Source: Liolophura sinensis
Lineage: Eukaryota; Mollusca; Polyplacophora; Chitonida; Chitonidae
Assembly (NCBI RefSeq): GCF_032854445.1
Contig: NC_088300.1
Span: 81,398,101-81,445,083 of the forward strand
DNA: 46,983 nucleotides
Reading direction: 5' to 3'
In this document: piece after piece, positions 13,201 through 28,200 of the stretch
How positions within the stretch are numbered: position 1 is the first letter of the stretch
Layout of the letters: every line of letters begins with the position of its first letter
Program-made: the position numbers and the translations under genes
The notes under the pieces: generated by a model
Database searches by the model: none
The model's input: the letters and a program-made list of their open reading frames with translations, nothing else
Told to the model about the DNA's origin: nothing

Positions 13201-16200
13201 GGTCATTACGCTGCGCTAGCGTGCTAACCAACTGAGCAACGGAGGCCCCCACTAGATGACTAACACTTGTCTAGCATCACTAAAGTGGGAGGGGTTGTCT
13301 TTTATGTGTTCAGCTATTGCTGATTTGGAGTCTAATTTTTCCACAGAAGCCTTGAAATCCTTTACATGGGTTCCCAGAGATCTGCCTGTTTCACCTATAA
13401 AAGACATAGGGGTTTTTGCTATCTCAACCCTTAACTGTGGTTATCTATAGTGATTTCTTACTAGATCTGCCCCTAACTGTGGTTACTTCTTTGCTCTCCT
13501 ACTAACTGTGGTTACTTAGGGTGGTTTCTTGCCAGCTCTACCCTTGACTGTGGTTACCACTGTGTTTTTTTGCTACTGTAGCTCTCCCCTTGACTGTTTC
13601 TTTCTAGCTCTCACTTTAACTGATTGTCCCCTTCACTATGGTTACCTATAGTGGTTTCTTGATGGCTCTCCCCCTAAGTGTGGTTACCTATAGTGGTTTC
13701 TTGCTAGCTCTCCCCTAACTGTGGTTACCTATAGTAGTTTCTTGATGGCTTGCCCCCTAACTGTGGTTACCTATAGTGGTTTCTTGATAGTTCTTCCACT
13801 AACTGTGATTACCTTTAGTGGTTTCTTGCTAGCTCTACCCCTAACTGTGATTCCTATGGTGGTTTCTTCCGAGCTCTCCTTTTAACTGTGGTTACCTATA
13901 GCGGTTTCTTGCTAGCTCTCCCCTTGGCTGTAATTACCTAAAGTGGTTTCTTGTCAGCTCTATCCTTAACTGTGGTTACTTTTAGTGGTTCCTTGCTAGT
14001 GCCCCCCCCCCCCCTTAACTGTGCTTAACTATAGTGGTTTCCTGTTAGCGCTACCTCTAACTGTGGTGGTTTCTTGAGAGCTTTCCCCTTAAATGTGGTT
14101 ACATATGAGGGTTTCCTGCTAGCTCTCCTCTTAACTGGGTTACCTATAGTGGTTTCCTGCTAGCTCTCCTCTTAACTGTGGTCTCTCTAGTGGTTTCTTA
14201 CTTGCTCTCACTTTAATAGTGATTATCTATAGTGGTGTCTTCCGAGCTCTCCCCTTGACTGTGGTTACCTATAGTGGTTTCTTCTGACCTTTACCCCTAA
14301 CTGTGCATCTTACTTTTTTGTACTGTTTCTTACTTGCTCTGACCTTAACAGTGATTATCTATAGAGGTTACTTTCTAGCTCTCCCCTAACTGTGGTTACC
14401 TATAGTGGTTTCTTGATAGCTCTCCCCTTAAATATGGTTACCTATAGTGGTTTTTTGTTCGCTCTCCCCTTAACTATGGTTACCTATTGTGGTTTCTTGC
14501 TAGCTCTCTCCTTAAATGTGGTTATCTATGGTGGTTTCTTGTTAGCTCTCTCCTTAAATGTGGTTATCTATAGTGGTTTCTTGCTAGCTCTCCCCTTAAA
14601 TGTGGTTATCTATAGTGGTTTCTTATAAGCTCTCCCCTTAACTGTGGTCATCGTTTTCTCACTATCTTTACCCCTAACTGTTTTTACCTATAGTTGTTTC
14701 TTACTAGTTCTACCCCTAACTGTGGTTACCTATAGTGGTTTCTTACTAGTTCTACCCTAACTGTGGTTACCTATAGTGGTTTCTTGCGAGTTGTGTTTGG
14801 GGCAACATATGTAAGTTTTCCTTCTCCTCACATCTGTATAACCATCTAGCCCAGGTCTGTCTAATCAGCTGAAACGTGAAAATGAGATTATTGTCCGTAA
14901 ACATACATACATGTATCTCGCAGTGACAACATATAAGAATTTTTGACATTTCAAGCATAAAGCTATATGTACTGAATGTGTCTATAAAGAATAAACAAAT
15001 CTTGTTTTATTTATCTGACTGTGTTATATCTAGGAATTTTCATTTATATGATGGGGGTCAGTTTTGTATTGGAAGGACACAGGAGTGACTGGTGTAATTC
15101 ACCAACTGCTGGTAAATTACAGACATTTCTTAGCGTAACATCAAGACAGTGTACATGTATACCAAATTGTTAGTTGTTAAGACAACTATCTTCAACGAAC
15201 AATTAGACTGTAAAAATGGGTGTCACTGACAACTTTTTGTTACCATGGCCCCGAGAACAGTGGGGCCTGTCCAAGGCCGGGTTTGATCTCACACCTCATG
15301 GGTCTCATCAGAAATTGAAAGGTTATTTCATGTTAAAACTTTGGAATTCATCCAAAGTGGCTGGATGAAATTAAGTACCTGTCTGTTATAGAAGTCAGCT
15401 GCTATCTGTTGTCTGGTTATCTTCATTCTCCTTCTCACACATGCTAGTCTTAACCCATTCAAACTAAGTACCTGAAAACAGCAATACAAATTCCACAGAT
15501 AAACAAACAGCCATAACATTTCACCACGTTTCACCATATTTTGAATGATGCTGACAGAACCAGCATGAAGCATTTTGTGAACTGGACAATCTCAAGTAAC
15601 TACATTTCACTTTACAGTCCTTCATATTTCAGTTCACATTCTATTATGCAGATTGTGTTATTTAACTTTCAATTTAAATAAAAATCATTTCTGATAGGTT
15701 GTAATGTTACATGAGTTCATGCACAAATTCACCACAGAGGTCTTTGATATGCAAATCGCGAACTCCATTTGACAGTCCATGCAACCCAGTGAAATGACTG
15801 AGGAAATGTTGAGCTATGAGGTAAAAAAAACTTTCTTGGTCTTTAATATGCAAATCACTACTGACGATTAGCTATCTGTGTACTATGGGTGGCTACTGCA
15901 ACCCTATGACTGGCTAAAAACTTTAACCAAACTGGACACTGGCACTGACACCGCCACAGACAGCATCTGATCCCTCTCTCACAATACCTCTCCTTACTTT
16001 GCAAAGGCAAGCTAAAAAATAAACTACAAGTGTCAAACTAATGTACAGAAGAAAAGAGATGATGGACTTACCAGCAGATGTCTGAGATAGTGAAGATCAG
16101 CCTGCTCTATCTTCTCTCTCTGATCATGTTTCAGACAGATATCTTCAGTGAAATTAAGGAAAACCACACACTGTAGTCCACAATTTAATTTCAATTTGAA

Positions 16201-19200
16201 GTCTGACCCAGGAGCCTCTCACCAATGCGGTCACCTTGAGCTCAAGTCCAGCTCATACTGGCTTAAGTACACAGGAAACCTGCTGATGGTCGTGGGTTTG
16301 CCGCTGTCTTTAATCAGTTTCCTCCCACCATAATGCTGGCCACCGTTACATAAGTGAAATATTCTTGAGTACGATGTAAAACACCAACAAAATAAAATAA
16401 ATCGTTTTAAAGATTTATGTACAGAAATGTTAGCTACAGAAAATTTAGGTACAGAAGACTGAGTTACATAAATTTAGCTTCTTAAGGTTTGAATACTGAA
16501 CTTTTGGCTACGGAAGTTTAAGCAACCTTTAGATTGTTCTGTTTGCCTTGCAGCAGTACCAACATATCACAATAAGTATAAAACCAATATAACAATGCAA
16601 GCCACTTCACCACCATAAAAGCTCACATCAGTGATAGACAGAAAAGGATACATAGTTTCCATTGTGTCAGAGTCCTCCTGAGAGTGATCCGCCTGGCCAG
16701 AAATTTCAGTCTGTGTTCATGTTCAGCCAGGGACCACCGCATTCTGAACCTCTCGTACCACTGACTCAGGCACATGTTCACAAGGTTACTCTGGTACACC
16801 TTCTGGGCAAACTCTGTAAACAAACACAGTACAGTGAGAACCTCTCACACAAGTGACTCAGGCACATGTTCACAAGGTTACTCTGGTACATCTTCTAGGC
16901 AAACTCTGTAAACAAACATGGTACAGTGTGAACCTCTCTTACCACTGACTCAGGCACATGTTCACAAGGTTACTCTGGTACATCTGTGCCAACTCTGTAA
17001 ACAAACACAGTACAGTGAGAACCTCTCGTACCACTGACTCAGGCACTCGTTCACAAGGTTACACTGGTACACCTTCTGGGCAAACTCTGTAAACAAACAC
17101 TGTACAGTGAGAACCTCTCGTACCACTGACTCAGGCACATGTTCACAAGATTACTCTGGTACATCTGTGCCAACTCTGTAAACAAACACGGTACAGTATG
17201 AACCTCTCACACAAGTGACTCAGGCACATGTTCACAAGGTTACTCTGGTACACCTTCTGGGCAAACTCTGTAAACAAACACGGTACAGTGTGAACCTCTC
17301 ATACCGCTGACTCAGGCACATGTTCACAAGGTTACTCTGGTACATCTGTGCCAACTCTGTAAATAAACACGGTACAGTATGAACCTCTCACACGAGTGAC
17401 TCAGGCACATGTTCACAAGGTTACTCTGGTACATCTTCCAGGCAAACTCTGTAAACAAACACGGTACAGTGTGAACCTCTCGTACCACTGACTCAGGCAC
17501 TCCTTCACAAGGTTACTCTGGTACATCTTCTGGGCAAACTCTGTAAACAAACATGGTACAGTGTGAACCTCTCGTACTACTGACTCAGGCACTCGGTTAC
17601 AAGGTTACTCTGGTACATCTTCTGGGCAAATTCGGTAAACAAACACGGTACAGTGTGAACCTCTCACACCAGTGACTCAGACACTCGTTCACAAGGTTAC
17701 TCTGGTACATCTGTGCCAAATCTGTAAACAAACACGGTACAGAGTAAACCTCTCACACCAGTGACTCAGGCACATGTTCACAAGGTTACACTGGTACATC
17801 TGTGCCAAATCTGTAAACAAACACGGTACATTGTGAACCTCTCACACAAGTGACTCAGACACTCGTTCACAAGGTTACTCTGGTACATCTGTGCCAAATC
17901 TGTAAACAAACACGGTACAGAGTAAACCTCTCACACCAGTGACTCAGGCACATGTTCACAAGGTTACACTGGTACATCTGTGCCAAATCTGTAAACAAAC
18001 ACGGTACATTGTGAACCTCTCACACAAGTGACTCAGGCACACGTTCACAAGGTTACTCTGGTACATCTTCTAGGCAGACTCTGTAAACAAACACGGTACA
18101 GTGTGAACCTCTTGTACCAGGGACTCAGGCACATGTTTACAAGGTTACTCTGGTACATTTTCTGTGCAAACTCTGTAAACAAACAGTATGAACCTCTCGA
18201 ACCAGTGACCTGTAGTCTACACATGCAATAATTAATACACACACCCTCACATGTCTGACAACAAGTTACACAAGTACTAGCAATTAAAGCTTCAGTACAA
18301 GGTGAAATCATTATGCATCTGTCAATATTAAAACATGTCAGAAATTCTGGACTTAAAGTGAACGTGATGAAAACTCCAAATTTACTTTGAATTCATACCT
18401 TTTCTACTCTGCTTGAATTTGCGTATCTGTGAGTAGGTCAGAAGACTATGAAAACACTTCACCAGAAGACCATTCTCGTAAATCCTAGCCGCTCGTCGTA
18501 GTCTCTCCTTTTCTGTCAGTCTGTCCTGATATACCTGACACCACAGCAACCAGTGCTGATGGAGAATAACACAGAACATCAATCAGTACTGAGGGGAAAA
18601 ATACAACACAACATATTAAAGAGCAACCAATGTTAGGGTTGGGGATGGGGTTTGTGGGGGCAGGGGCAGGGGGCGATGGTGAGGGGATACAACATAACAT
18701 CAGAGCAACCAGTACTGAGGAGGTAAAATACCACAGAATATCAGAGCAACCAATGCTGAGAGGGAAGGGATACCACAGAACATTAGAGCAACTGACACTG
18801 AGGGCGAAGGGATACCACAGAACATCAGACCAACCAACGCTGAGGGGGAAGGGATACTACAGAACATCAGACCAACCAATGCTGAGGGGGAAGGGATACT
18901 ACAGAACATCAGACCAACCAACGCTGAGGGGGGAGGGATACCACAGAACATCAGACCAACCAACGCTGAGGGGGAAGGGATACCACAGAACATCAGACCA
19001 ACCAATGCTGAGGGGGAAGGAATACCACAGAACATCAGATCAACCAGTGCTGAGGGGGAAGGGATACCACAGAACATCAGATCAACCAGTGCTGAGGGGA
19101 AGGGATACCACAGAACATCAGACCAACCAACAATGCTGAGGGGGAAGGGATACTACAGAACATCAGACCAATCAACGCTGAGGGGGGAGGGATACCACAG

Positions 19201-22200
19201 AACATCAGACCAACCAACGCTGAGGGGGAAGGGATACCACAGAACATCAGACCAACCAGTGCTGAGGGTGAAGGGATACCACAGAACATCAGATCAACCA
19301 GTGCTGAGGGGGAAGGGATACCACAGAGAACATCAAACCCAACCAGTGCTGAGGGGGAAGGGATACCACAGAACATCAGATCAACCAGTGCTGAGGGGGC
19401 AATATACCACAGAACATCAGAGTAACCAGGTTGGGGGGGTTTGATGAGATATTACAGAACATTAGAGCAACCAGTACCTAGAGGAAAAATACCACAGAGC
19501 ATCAGATCAAGCAGTGCCGAGGCACGGGGGGATACAACAGAGCAGATCAGCCAGAGCTGAGGAGGCAAAAATATCATGGACCGATTCGCCTGAACATCAG
19601 CCTTATGCACTGAATTAATGGGCTTTTGCTGGATAAATTTGTTACATGGTTACTCAGTGACAGGATACCCAAAATATATGGTGTCAGTCACCAATACTTT
19701 GCATGAGGCATCAAAATCCATGTTACTGACATCTATCGTACCCACTGGTAGTGCCTGGTGCTAGGCGATTGTTGCACCCTGTTATATTAAATGGACGTTG
19801 CAAAAATTGATTTTTTTTTTTTTTTTTGATTGGTGTTTTACCCCGTACTCAAGAATATTTCACTTATACGACGGCAGCCAGCATTATGGTGGGTGGAAAA
19901 CGGGCACAGCCCGGGGGAAACCCACGACCATCCGCAGGTTGCTGGAAGACCTTCCCACTTATGGCCAGAGAGGAAGCCAGCATGAGCTGGACTTGAACTC
20001 ACAGCGACCGCATTGGTGAGAGGCTCCTGGGTCATTACGTTGCGCTAGCGCGCTAACCGACTGAGCCACGGAGGCCCCCCCAAAATTGAACTGTTATTTT
20101 AGATGTCATCTACATAAAGTTGAGACTTCCATATGTCCACTGACACACATCTGGTTTGAGTGAACAATCACATGTTCTGTTTTATCCAGAGGTTTCCGTC
20201 TGACAATCAACTCATTCATGTCGCTGTTTTTAGAAAGCCAGGTTTATTTTTAGTCAGTTACCTCCCCTTGTTGTCTAGACGGGAGATGTTCAGGAAACTT
20301 GAAAATCTCAGGCACAGACCTGTGTTGTGATTAAGTGGTCTACTTAATTGCATGTTACAGTTGTATCTTGTAGTGCGACAGCTCAGACCAGAGGGCAGAT
20401 TTCCCTTTGCGTGTATGATACAGTTGTATCTTGTCGTGTGGACAGCTTACACCAGTGACAGATTTCCCCTTACATGTACGATACAGTTGTATCTTGTCGT
20501 GTGGACAGCATAGACCAAGTGACAGATTTCCCCTTACATGTATGATACAGTTGTATCTTGTCGTGCGACAGCTTAGACCAGTGACAGATTTCCCCTTACA
20601 TGTATGATACAGTTGTATCTTGTCGTGTGGACAGCTTACACCAGTGACAGATTTCCCCTTGCGTGTATGATACAGTTGTATCTTGTCGTGTGGACAGCTT
20701 ACAACAGTGATAGATTTCCCCTTACGTCTATGATACAGTTGTATCTTGTCGTGCGACAGCTTAGACCAGAGACAGATTTCCCCTTACATGTATGATACAG
20801 TTGTATCTTGTCGTGTGGACAGCTTACACCAGTGACAGATTTCCCTTTGCGTTTATGATACAGTTGTATCTTGTCGTGTGGACAGCTTACACCAGTGACA
20901 AATTTCCCCTTAGGTGTATGAAACAGTTGTATCTTGTCGTGCGACAGCTTAGACCAGTGACAGATTTCCCCTTACATGTATGATACAGTTGTATCTTGTC
21001 GTGTGGACAGCTTAGACCAGTGACAGATTTCCCTTTGCGTGTATGATACAGTTGTATCTTGTCGTGTGGACAGCTTACACCAGTGACAGATTTCCCCTTA
21101 GGTGTATGATACAGTTGTATCTTGTCGTGCGACAGCTTAGACCAGTGACAGATTTCCCCTTACGTGTATGATACAGTTGTATCTTGTTGTACGGACAGCT
21201 TAGACCAGTTTCCCCTTGCATGTACGATACAATCATATCTTGTTGTACGGACAGTTTAGACCAGTGACAGATTTCCCTTTGCGTGTATGATACAGTTGTA
21301 TCTGGTCGTTGGACAACTTAGACCTGTGACAGATTTCCCCTTACGTTTATGGTACTCTTTTTTCTTTTTCTTTTTCAGAAAATACAGGCCGAGGAGGTTT
21401 ATTTAGGAGCCGAATGTAACTTATTTTTGTATTTAGCTGAACCAATTCAAAAATTCAGAATTTCTTTTGGAGGTATGTCCCTTTAACAACAAGGTATAGC
21501 AGCTGATTTTCTATCAATGTGGTCAAAATCAATGTGTGACAAAGCTCTTTACCTGAATCTGAATCCTGTATGACCAGAACTGCAAAGACACAGTCTCCAT
21601 CTGTCTACGTTGTTGTTGTATCTCGTACTGCTGTATCCATCTCTGCCAAGTCCTCCTAGTCAAATGATGGAATGAGCTAATCAATGTAGACCATTCACTA
21701 GAAGGATCACAATATGTAAACTAACCAAATCATTGTCAAAATGATTATTTACAGAATATGACATTCAGTAAGGTTAAAAAAAGTGGAAGCAGCCAGTCAA
21801 GTCTTTTCGAATCAGGTTGTTACGCTTGGCTTGTCAAAAACGGCAGTACATTTCAGCTGGTGGTTAAAGGGGCTTGCCTTATAATCAATACATATATCTG
21901 GGGTGCAGGTGCTATGTGTGCCTTGGTCAGAGAATTAGTATATTCCATCACCCTCACTGTTTGTGGGCTTTTGTCAGGGCATTAGTACATTCCACCACCT
22001 TCACTATTTGTGGGCTTTCGGCAGGGGATTAGTACATTCCACCACCCTCACTGTTTGTGGGGCCTTGGTCAGGGGATTAGTACATTTCACCACACTCATT
22101 ATTTGTGGAGTCATGGACAGGGATTAGTACATTCCACCACCCTCAGTGTTTGTGGGCCTTGGTCAGGGATTAGTACATTCCACCACCCTCACTGTTTGTG

Positions 22201-25200
22201 GGGCCTTAGTCAGGGGATTATTTCATTTCACCACCCTCAATGTTTGTGGGCCTTGGTCAAGGTATTAGAGCATTCCACCACCTTCACTGTTTGTGGGCCT
22301 TGGTCAGGGTATTAGTACATTCCATCACCCTCAGTGTTTGTGGGCCTTGGTCAGGGTATTAGTACATTCCACCACCCTCACTGTTTGTGGGCCTTGGTCA
22401 GGGGATTATTTCATTCCACCACCCTCAGTGTTTGTGGGGCCTTGGTCAGGGGATTATTTCATTCCACCACCCTCACTGTTTGTGGGGCCTTGGTCAGGGG
22501 ATTATTTCCTTCCACCACCCTCAGTGTTTGTGGGGCCTTGGTCAGGGGATTATTTCATTTCACCACCCTCAATGTTTATGGGCCTTGGTCAAGGTATTAG
22601 TACATTCCATCACCCTCACTGTTTGTGGGCCCTGGTCAGGGATTAGTACATTCCACCACCCTCACTGTTTATGGGGTCTTGGTCAGGGATTAGTGCATTT
22701 CATCACCCTCACTGTTTGTGGGGCCTTGATCCGGGAATTAGTACATTTCATCACCCTCATTATTTGTGGAGTCATGGACAGGGATTAGTACATTCCACCA
22801 CCCTCAGTGTTTGTGGGCCTTGGTCAGGGATGAGTACATTCCACCACCCTCACTATTTGTGGGGTCTTGGTCAGGGGATTAGTACATTCCACCACCCTCA
22901 CTGTTTGTAGGCCTTGGTCAGGGATTAGTACATTCCACCACCCTCACTGTTTGTGGGGTCTTGGTCAGGGGATTAGTACATTCCACCACCCTCACTGTTT
23001 GTGGGCCTTGGTCAGGGATTAGTACATTCCACCACCCTCACTGTTTGTGGGGTCTTGGTCAGGGGATTAGTACATTCCACCACCCTCACTGTTTGTGGGC
23101 CTTGGTCAGGGATTAGTACATTCCACCACCCTCACTATTTGTGTGCCCTGGTCAGGGATTAGTACATTCCACCACCCTCACTGTTTGTGGCGTCTTGGTC
23201 AGGGATTAGTACATTCCACCACCCTCACTGTTTGTGGGGTCTTGGTCAGGGATTAGTGCATTCCACCACCCTCACTGTTTGTGGGGCCTTGATCCGGGAA
23301 TTAGTACATTTCACCACCCTCATTATTTGTGGGGTCTTGGTCAGGGGATTAGTACATTCCACCACTCTCACCGTCTGTGGGGTCTTGGTCAGGGATGAGT
23401 ACATTCCACCACACTCAGTGTTTGTGGGCCTTGGTCAGGGATTAGTACATTCCACCACCCTCACTGTTTGTGGCGTCTTGGTCAGGGATTAGTGCATTCC
23501 ATCACCCTCACTGTTTGTGGGGCCTTGATCCGGGAATTAGTACATTTCACCACCCTCATTATTTGTGGAGTCATGGTCAGGGATTAGTACATTCCACCAC
23601 CCTCAGTGTTTGTGGGCCTTGGTCAGAGATTAGTACATTCCACCACCCTCACTGTTTGTGTGCCCTGGTCAGGGATTAGTACATTCCATCACCCTCACTG
23701 TTTGTGGGGCCTTGATCCGGGAATTAGTACATTTCACCACCCTCATTATTTGTGGAGTCATGGTCAGGGGATTAGTACATTCCACCACCCTCACTATTTG
23801 TGGCGTCTTGGTCAGGGGATTAGTACATTTCACCACCCTCATTATTTGTGGAGTCATGGTCAGGGATTAGTACATTCCACCACTCTCACTGTTTGTGGGG
23901 TCATGGTCAGGGATTAGTACATTCCATCACCCTCACTGTTTGTGGGGCCTTGATCAGGGAATTTGTACATTTCACCACCCTCATTATTTGTGGAGTCATG
24001 GTCAGGGGATTAGTACATTCCACCACCCTCACTATTTGTGGCGTCTTGGTCAGGGATTAGTACATTCCACCACCCTCACTGTTTGTGGGGCCTTGATCAG
24101 GGATTAGTACATTTCACCACCCTCATTATTTGTGGAGTCATGGTCAGGGGATTAGTACATTTCACCACCCTCATTATTTGTGGAGTCATGGTCAGGGATT
24201 AGTACATTCCACCACTCTCAGTGTTTGTGGGGTCTTGGTCAGGGATTAGTACATTCCACCACCCTCACTGTTTGTGGGGTCTTGGTCAGGGATTAGTACA
24301 TTCCACCACCCTCACTGTTTGTGGGGTCTTGGTCAGGGGATTAGTACATTCCACCACCCTCACTGTTTGTGGCGTCTTGGTCAGGGATTAGTGCATTCCA
24401 TCACCCTCACTGTTTGTGGGGCCTTGATCCGGGAATTAGTACATTTCACCACCCCCATTATTTGTGGGGTCTTGGTCAGGGGATTAGTACATTCCACCAC
24501 TCTCACCGTCTGTGGGGCCTTGGTCAAAGGATTATTTCATTTCACCACCCTCACTGTTTGTGGGCCCTGGTCAGGGATTAGTACATTCCACCACCCTCAC
24601 TGTTTATGGGGTCTTGGTCAGGGATTAGTGCATTTCATCACCCTCACTGTTTGTGGGGCCTTGATCCGAGAATTAGTACATTTCACCACCCTCATTATTT
24701 GTGGAGTCATGGACAGGGATTAGTACATTCCACCACCCTCAGTGTTTGTGGGCCTTGGTCAGGGATGAGTACATTCCACCACCCTCACTGTTTGTGTGCC
24801 CTGGTCAGGGATTAGTACATTCCACCACCCTCACTGTTTGTGGGGTCTTGGTCAGGGATTAGTGCATTCCATCACCCTCACTGTTTGTGGGGCCTTGATC
24901 CGGGAATTAGTACATTTCACCACCCTCATTATTTGTGGAGTCATGGACAGGGATTAGTACATTCCACCACCCTCACTGTTTGTGGGCCTTGGTCAGGGAT
25001 GAGTCCATTCCACCACCCTCACTGTTTGTGTGCCCTGGTCAGGGATTAGTACATTCCACCACCCTCACTGTTTGTGTGCCCTGGTCAGGGATGAGTACAT
25101 TCCACCACCCTCACTGTTTGTGTGCCCTGGTCAGGGATTAGTACATTCCACCACCCTCACTGTTTGTGGGGCCTTGATCCGGGAATTAGTACATTCCATC

Positions 25201-28200
25201 ACCCTCATTATTTGTGGAGTCATGAACAGGGATTAGTACATTCCACCACCCTCACTGTTTGTGGGGTGTTGGTCAGGGATTAGTACATTCCACCACCCTC
25301 AGTGTTTGTGGGGTCTTGGTCAGGGATTAGTACATTCCACCACCCTCACTGTTTGTGGGGTCTTGGTCAGGGATTAGTACATTCCACCACCCTCACTGTT
25401 TGTGGAGTCATGGTCAGGGATTAGTACATTCCATCACCCTCACTGTTTGTGGGGTCTTGGTCAGGGATTAGTACATTCCACCACCCTCACTGTTTGTGGC
25501 GTCTTGGTCAGGGATTAGTGCATTCCATCACCGTCACTGTTTGTGGGGCCTTGATCCGGGAATTAGTACATTTCACCACCCTCATTATTTCTGTGTCCTG
25601 GTCAGGGATTAGTACATTCCACCACCCTCACTGTTTGTGGGGTCTTGGTCAGGGGATTAGTACATTCCACCACCCTCACTGTTTGTGGGGTCTTGGTCAG
25701 GGATTAGTACATTCCACCACCCTCACTGTTTGTGGGGTCTTGGTCAGGGGATTAGTACATTCCATCACCCTCACTGTTTGTGGGGCCTTGATCAGGGAAT
25801 TTGTACATTTCACCACCCTCATTATTTGTGGAGTCATGGTCAGGGATTAGTACATTCCACCACCCTCACTATTTGTGGCGTCTTGGTCAGGGATTAGTAC
25901 ATTCCACCACCCTCACTGTTTGTGGGGCCTTGATCCGGGAATTAGTACATTCCACCACCCTCATTATTTGTGGAGTCATGAACAGGGATTAGTACATTCC
26001 ACCACCCTCACTGTTTGTGGGGTCTTGGTCAGGGGATTAGTACATTCCATCACCCTCAATGTTTGTGGGGCCTTGATCAGGGAATTAGTACATTCCACCA
26101 CCCTCATTATTTGTGGAGTCATGAACAGGGATTAGTACATTTCACCACCCTCAATATTTGTGGAGTCACGGTCAGGGATTAGTACATTCCACCACTCTCA
26201 GTGTTTGTGGGGTCTTGGTCAGGGATTAGTACATTCCACCACCCTCACTATTTGTGGAGTCATGGACAGGGATTAGTACATTCCACCACTCTCAGTGTTT
26301 GTGGGGTCTTGGTCAGGGGATTTGTACATTCCATCACCCTCACTGTTTGTGGGGTCTTGGTCAGGGGATTAGTACATTCCACCACCCTCACTGTTTGTGG
26401 CGTCTTGGTCAGGGATTAGTGCATTCCATCACCCTCACTGTTTGTGGGGCCTTGATCAGGGAATTAGTACATTCCACCACCCTCATTATTTGTGGAGTCA
26501 TGAACAGGGATTAGTACATTCCACCACCCTCAGTGTTTGTGGGCCTTGGTCAAGGATTAGTACATTCCACCACCCTCACTGTTTGTGGGGTCATGGTCAG
26601 GGATTAGTACATTCCACCACCCTCACTATTTGTGGGGTCTTGGTCAGGGGATTAGTACATTCAACCACCCTCACTGTTTGTGGAGTCATGGACAGGGATT
26701 AGTACATTCCACCACCCTCAGTGTTTGTGGGGTCTTGGTCAGGGATTAGTACATTCCACCACTCTCACTATTTGTGGAGTCATGGACAGGGATTAGTACA
26801 TTCCACCACCCTCACTGTTTGTGGGCCTTGGTCAGGGGATTAGTACATTCAACCACCCTCACTGTTTGTGGAGTCATGGACAGGGATTAGTACATTCCAC
26901 CACCCTCAGTGTTTGTGGGGTCTTGGTCAGGGATTAGTACATTCCACCACTCTCACTATTTGTGGAGTCATGGACAGGGATTAGTACATTCCACCACCCT
27001 CACTGTTTGTGGGCCTTGGTCAGGGATTAGTACATTCCACCACCCTCACTGTTTGTGGGCCTTGGTCAGGGATTAGTACATTTCACCACCCTCAATATTT
27101 GTGGAGTCATGGTCAGGGATTAGTACATTCCACCACTCTCAGTGTTTGTGGGGTCTTGGTCAGTGGATTAGTACATTCCACCACCCTCACTATTTGTGGC
27201 GTCTTGGTCAGGGATTAGTACATTCCACCACCCTCACTGTTTGTGGGGCCTTGATCAGGGAATTAGTACATTTCACCACCCTCATTATTTGTGGAGTCAT
27301 GGTCAGGGGATTAGTACATTCCACCACCCTCACTATTTGTGGCGTCTTGGTCAGGGATTAGTGCATTCCACCACCCTCATTATTTGTGGCGTCATGGTCA
27401 GGGGATTAGTACATTTCACCACCCTCACTATTTGTGGAGTCATGGTCAGGGGATTAGTACATTCCACCACCCTCACTGTTTGTGGGGCCTTGATCAGGGA
27501 TTAGTACATTTCACCACCCTCACTATTTGTGGCATCTTGGTCAGGGATTAGTACATTTCACCACCCTCATTATTTGTGGAGTCATGGTCAGGGGATTAGT
27601 ACATTCCACCACCCTCACTATTTGTGGCGTCTTGGTCAGGGGATTAGTACATTTCACCACCCTCATTATTTGTGGAGTCATGGTCAGGGATTAGTACATT
27701 CCACCACTCTCACTGTTTGTGGGGTCATGGTCAGGGATTAGTACATTCCATCACCCTCACTGTTTGTGGGCCTTGATCAGGGAATTTGTACATTTCACCA
27801 CCCTCATTATTTGTGGAGTCATGGTCAGGGGAGTAGTACATTCCACCACCCTCACTATTTGTGGCGTCTTGGTCAGGGATTAGTACATTCCACCACCCTC
27901 ACTGTTTGTGGGGCCTTGATCAGGGATTAGTACATTTCACCACCCTCATTATTTGTGGAGTCATGGTCAGGGGATTAGTACATTTCACCACACTCATTAT
28001 TTGTGGAGTCATGGTCAGGGATTAGTACATTCCACCACTCTCAGTGTTTGTGGGGTCTTGGTCAGGGATTAGTACATTCCACCACCCTCACTGTTTGTGG
28101 GGTCTTGGTCAGGGATTAGTACATTCCACCACCCTCACTATTTGTGGGGTCTTGGTCAGGGGATTAGTACATTCCACCACCCTCACTGTTTGTGGCGTCT

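Noticed and set aside
12988-13250. A tRNA gene at the right end of the element
   Set aside because: A and B boxes are present, but the rest does not fold as a tRNA. It is the head of a dispersed SINE with tail and target-site duplication.
15730-15860. ATGCAAAT octamer pair as a regulatory site
   Set aside because: Only two copies in an intron with no other promoter-like sign; more simply a short old duplication.
20345-21552. 62-bp array as a copy of the exon 6 donor
   Set aside because: GTAAGGGGAAATCTGTCAC and GTAAAGAGCTTTGTCAC are similar only with gaps, and the array lies ~200 bp away. Too weak to count as anchored.
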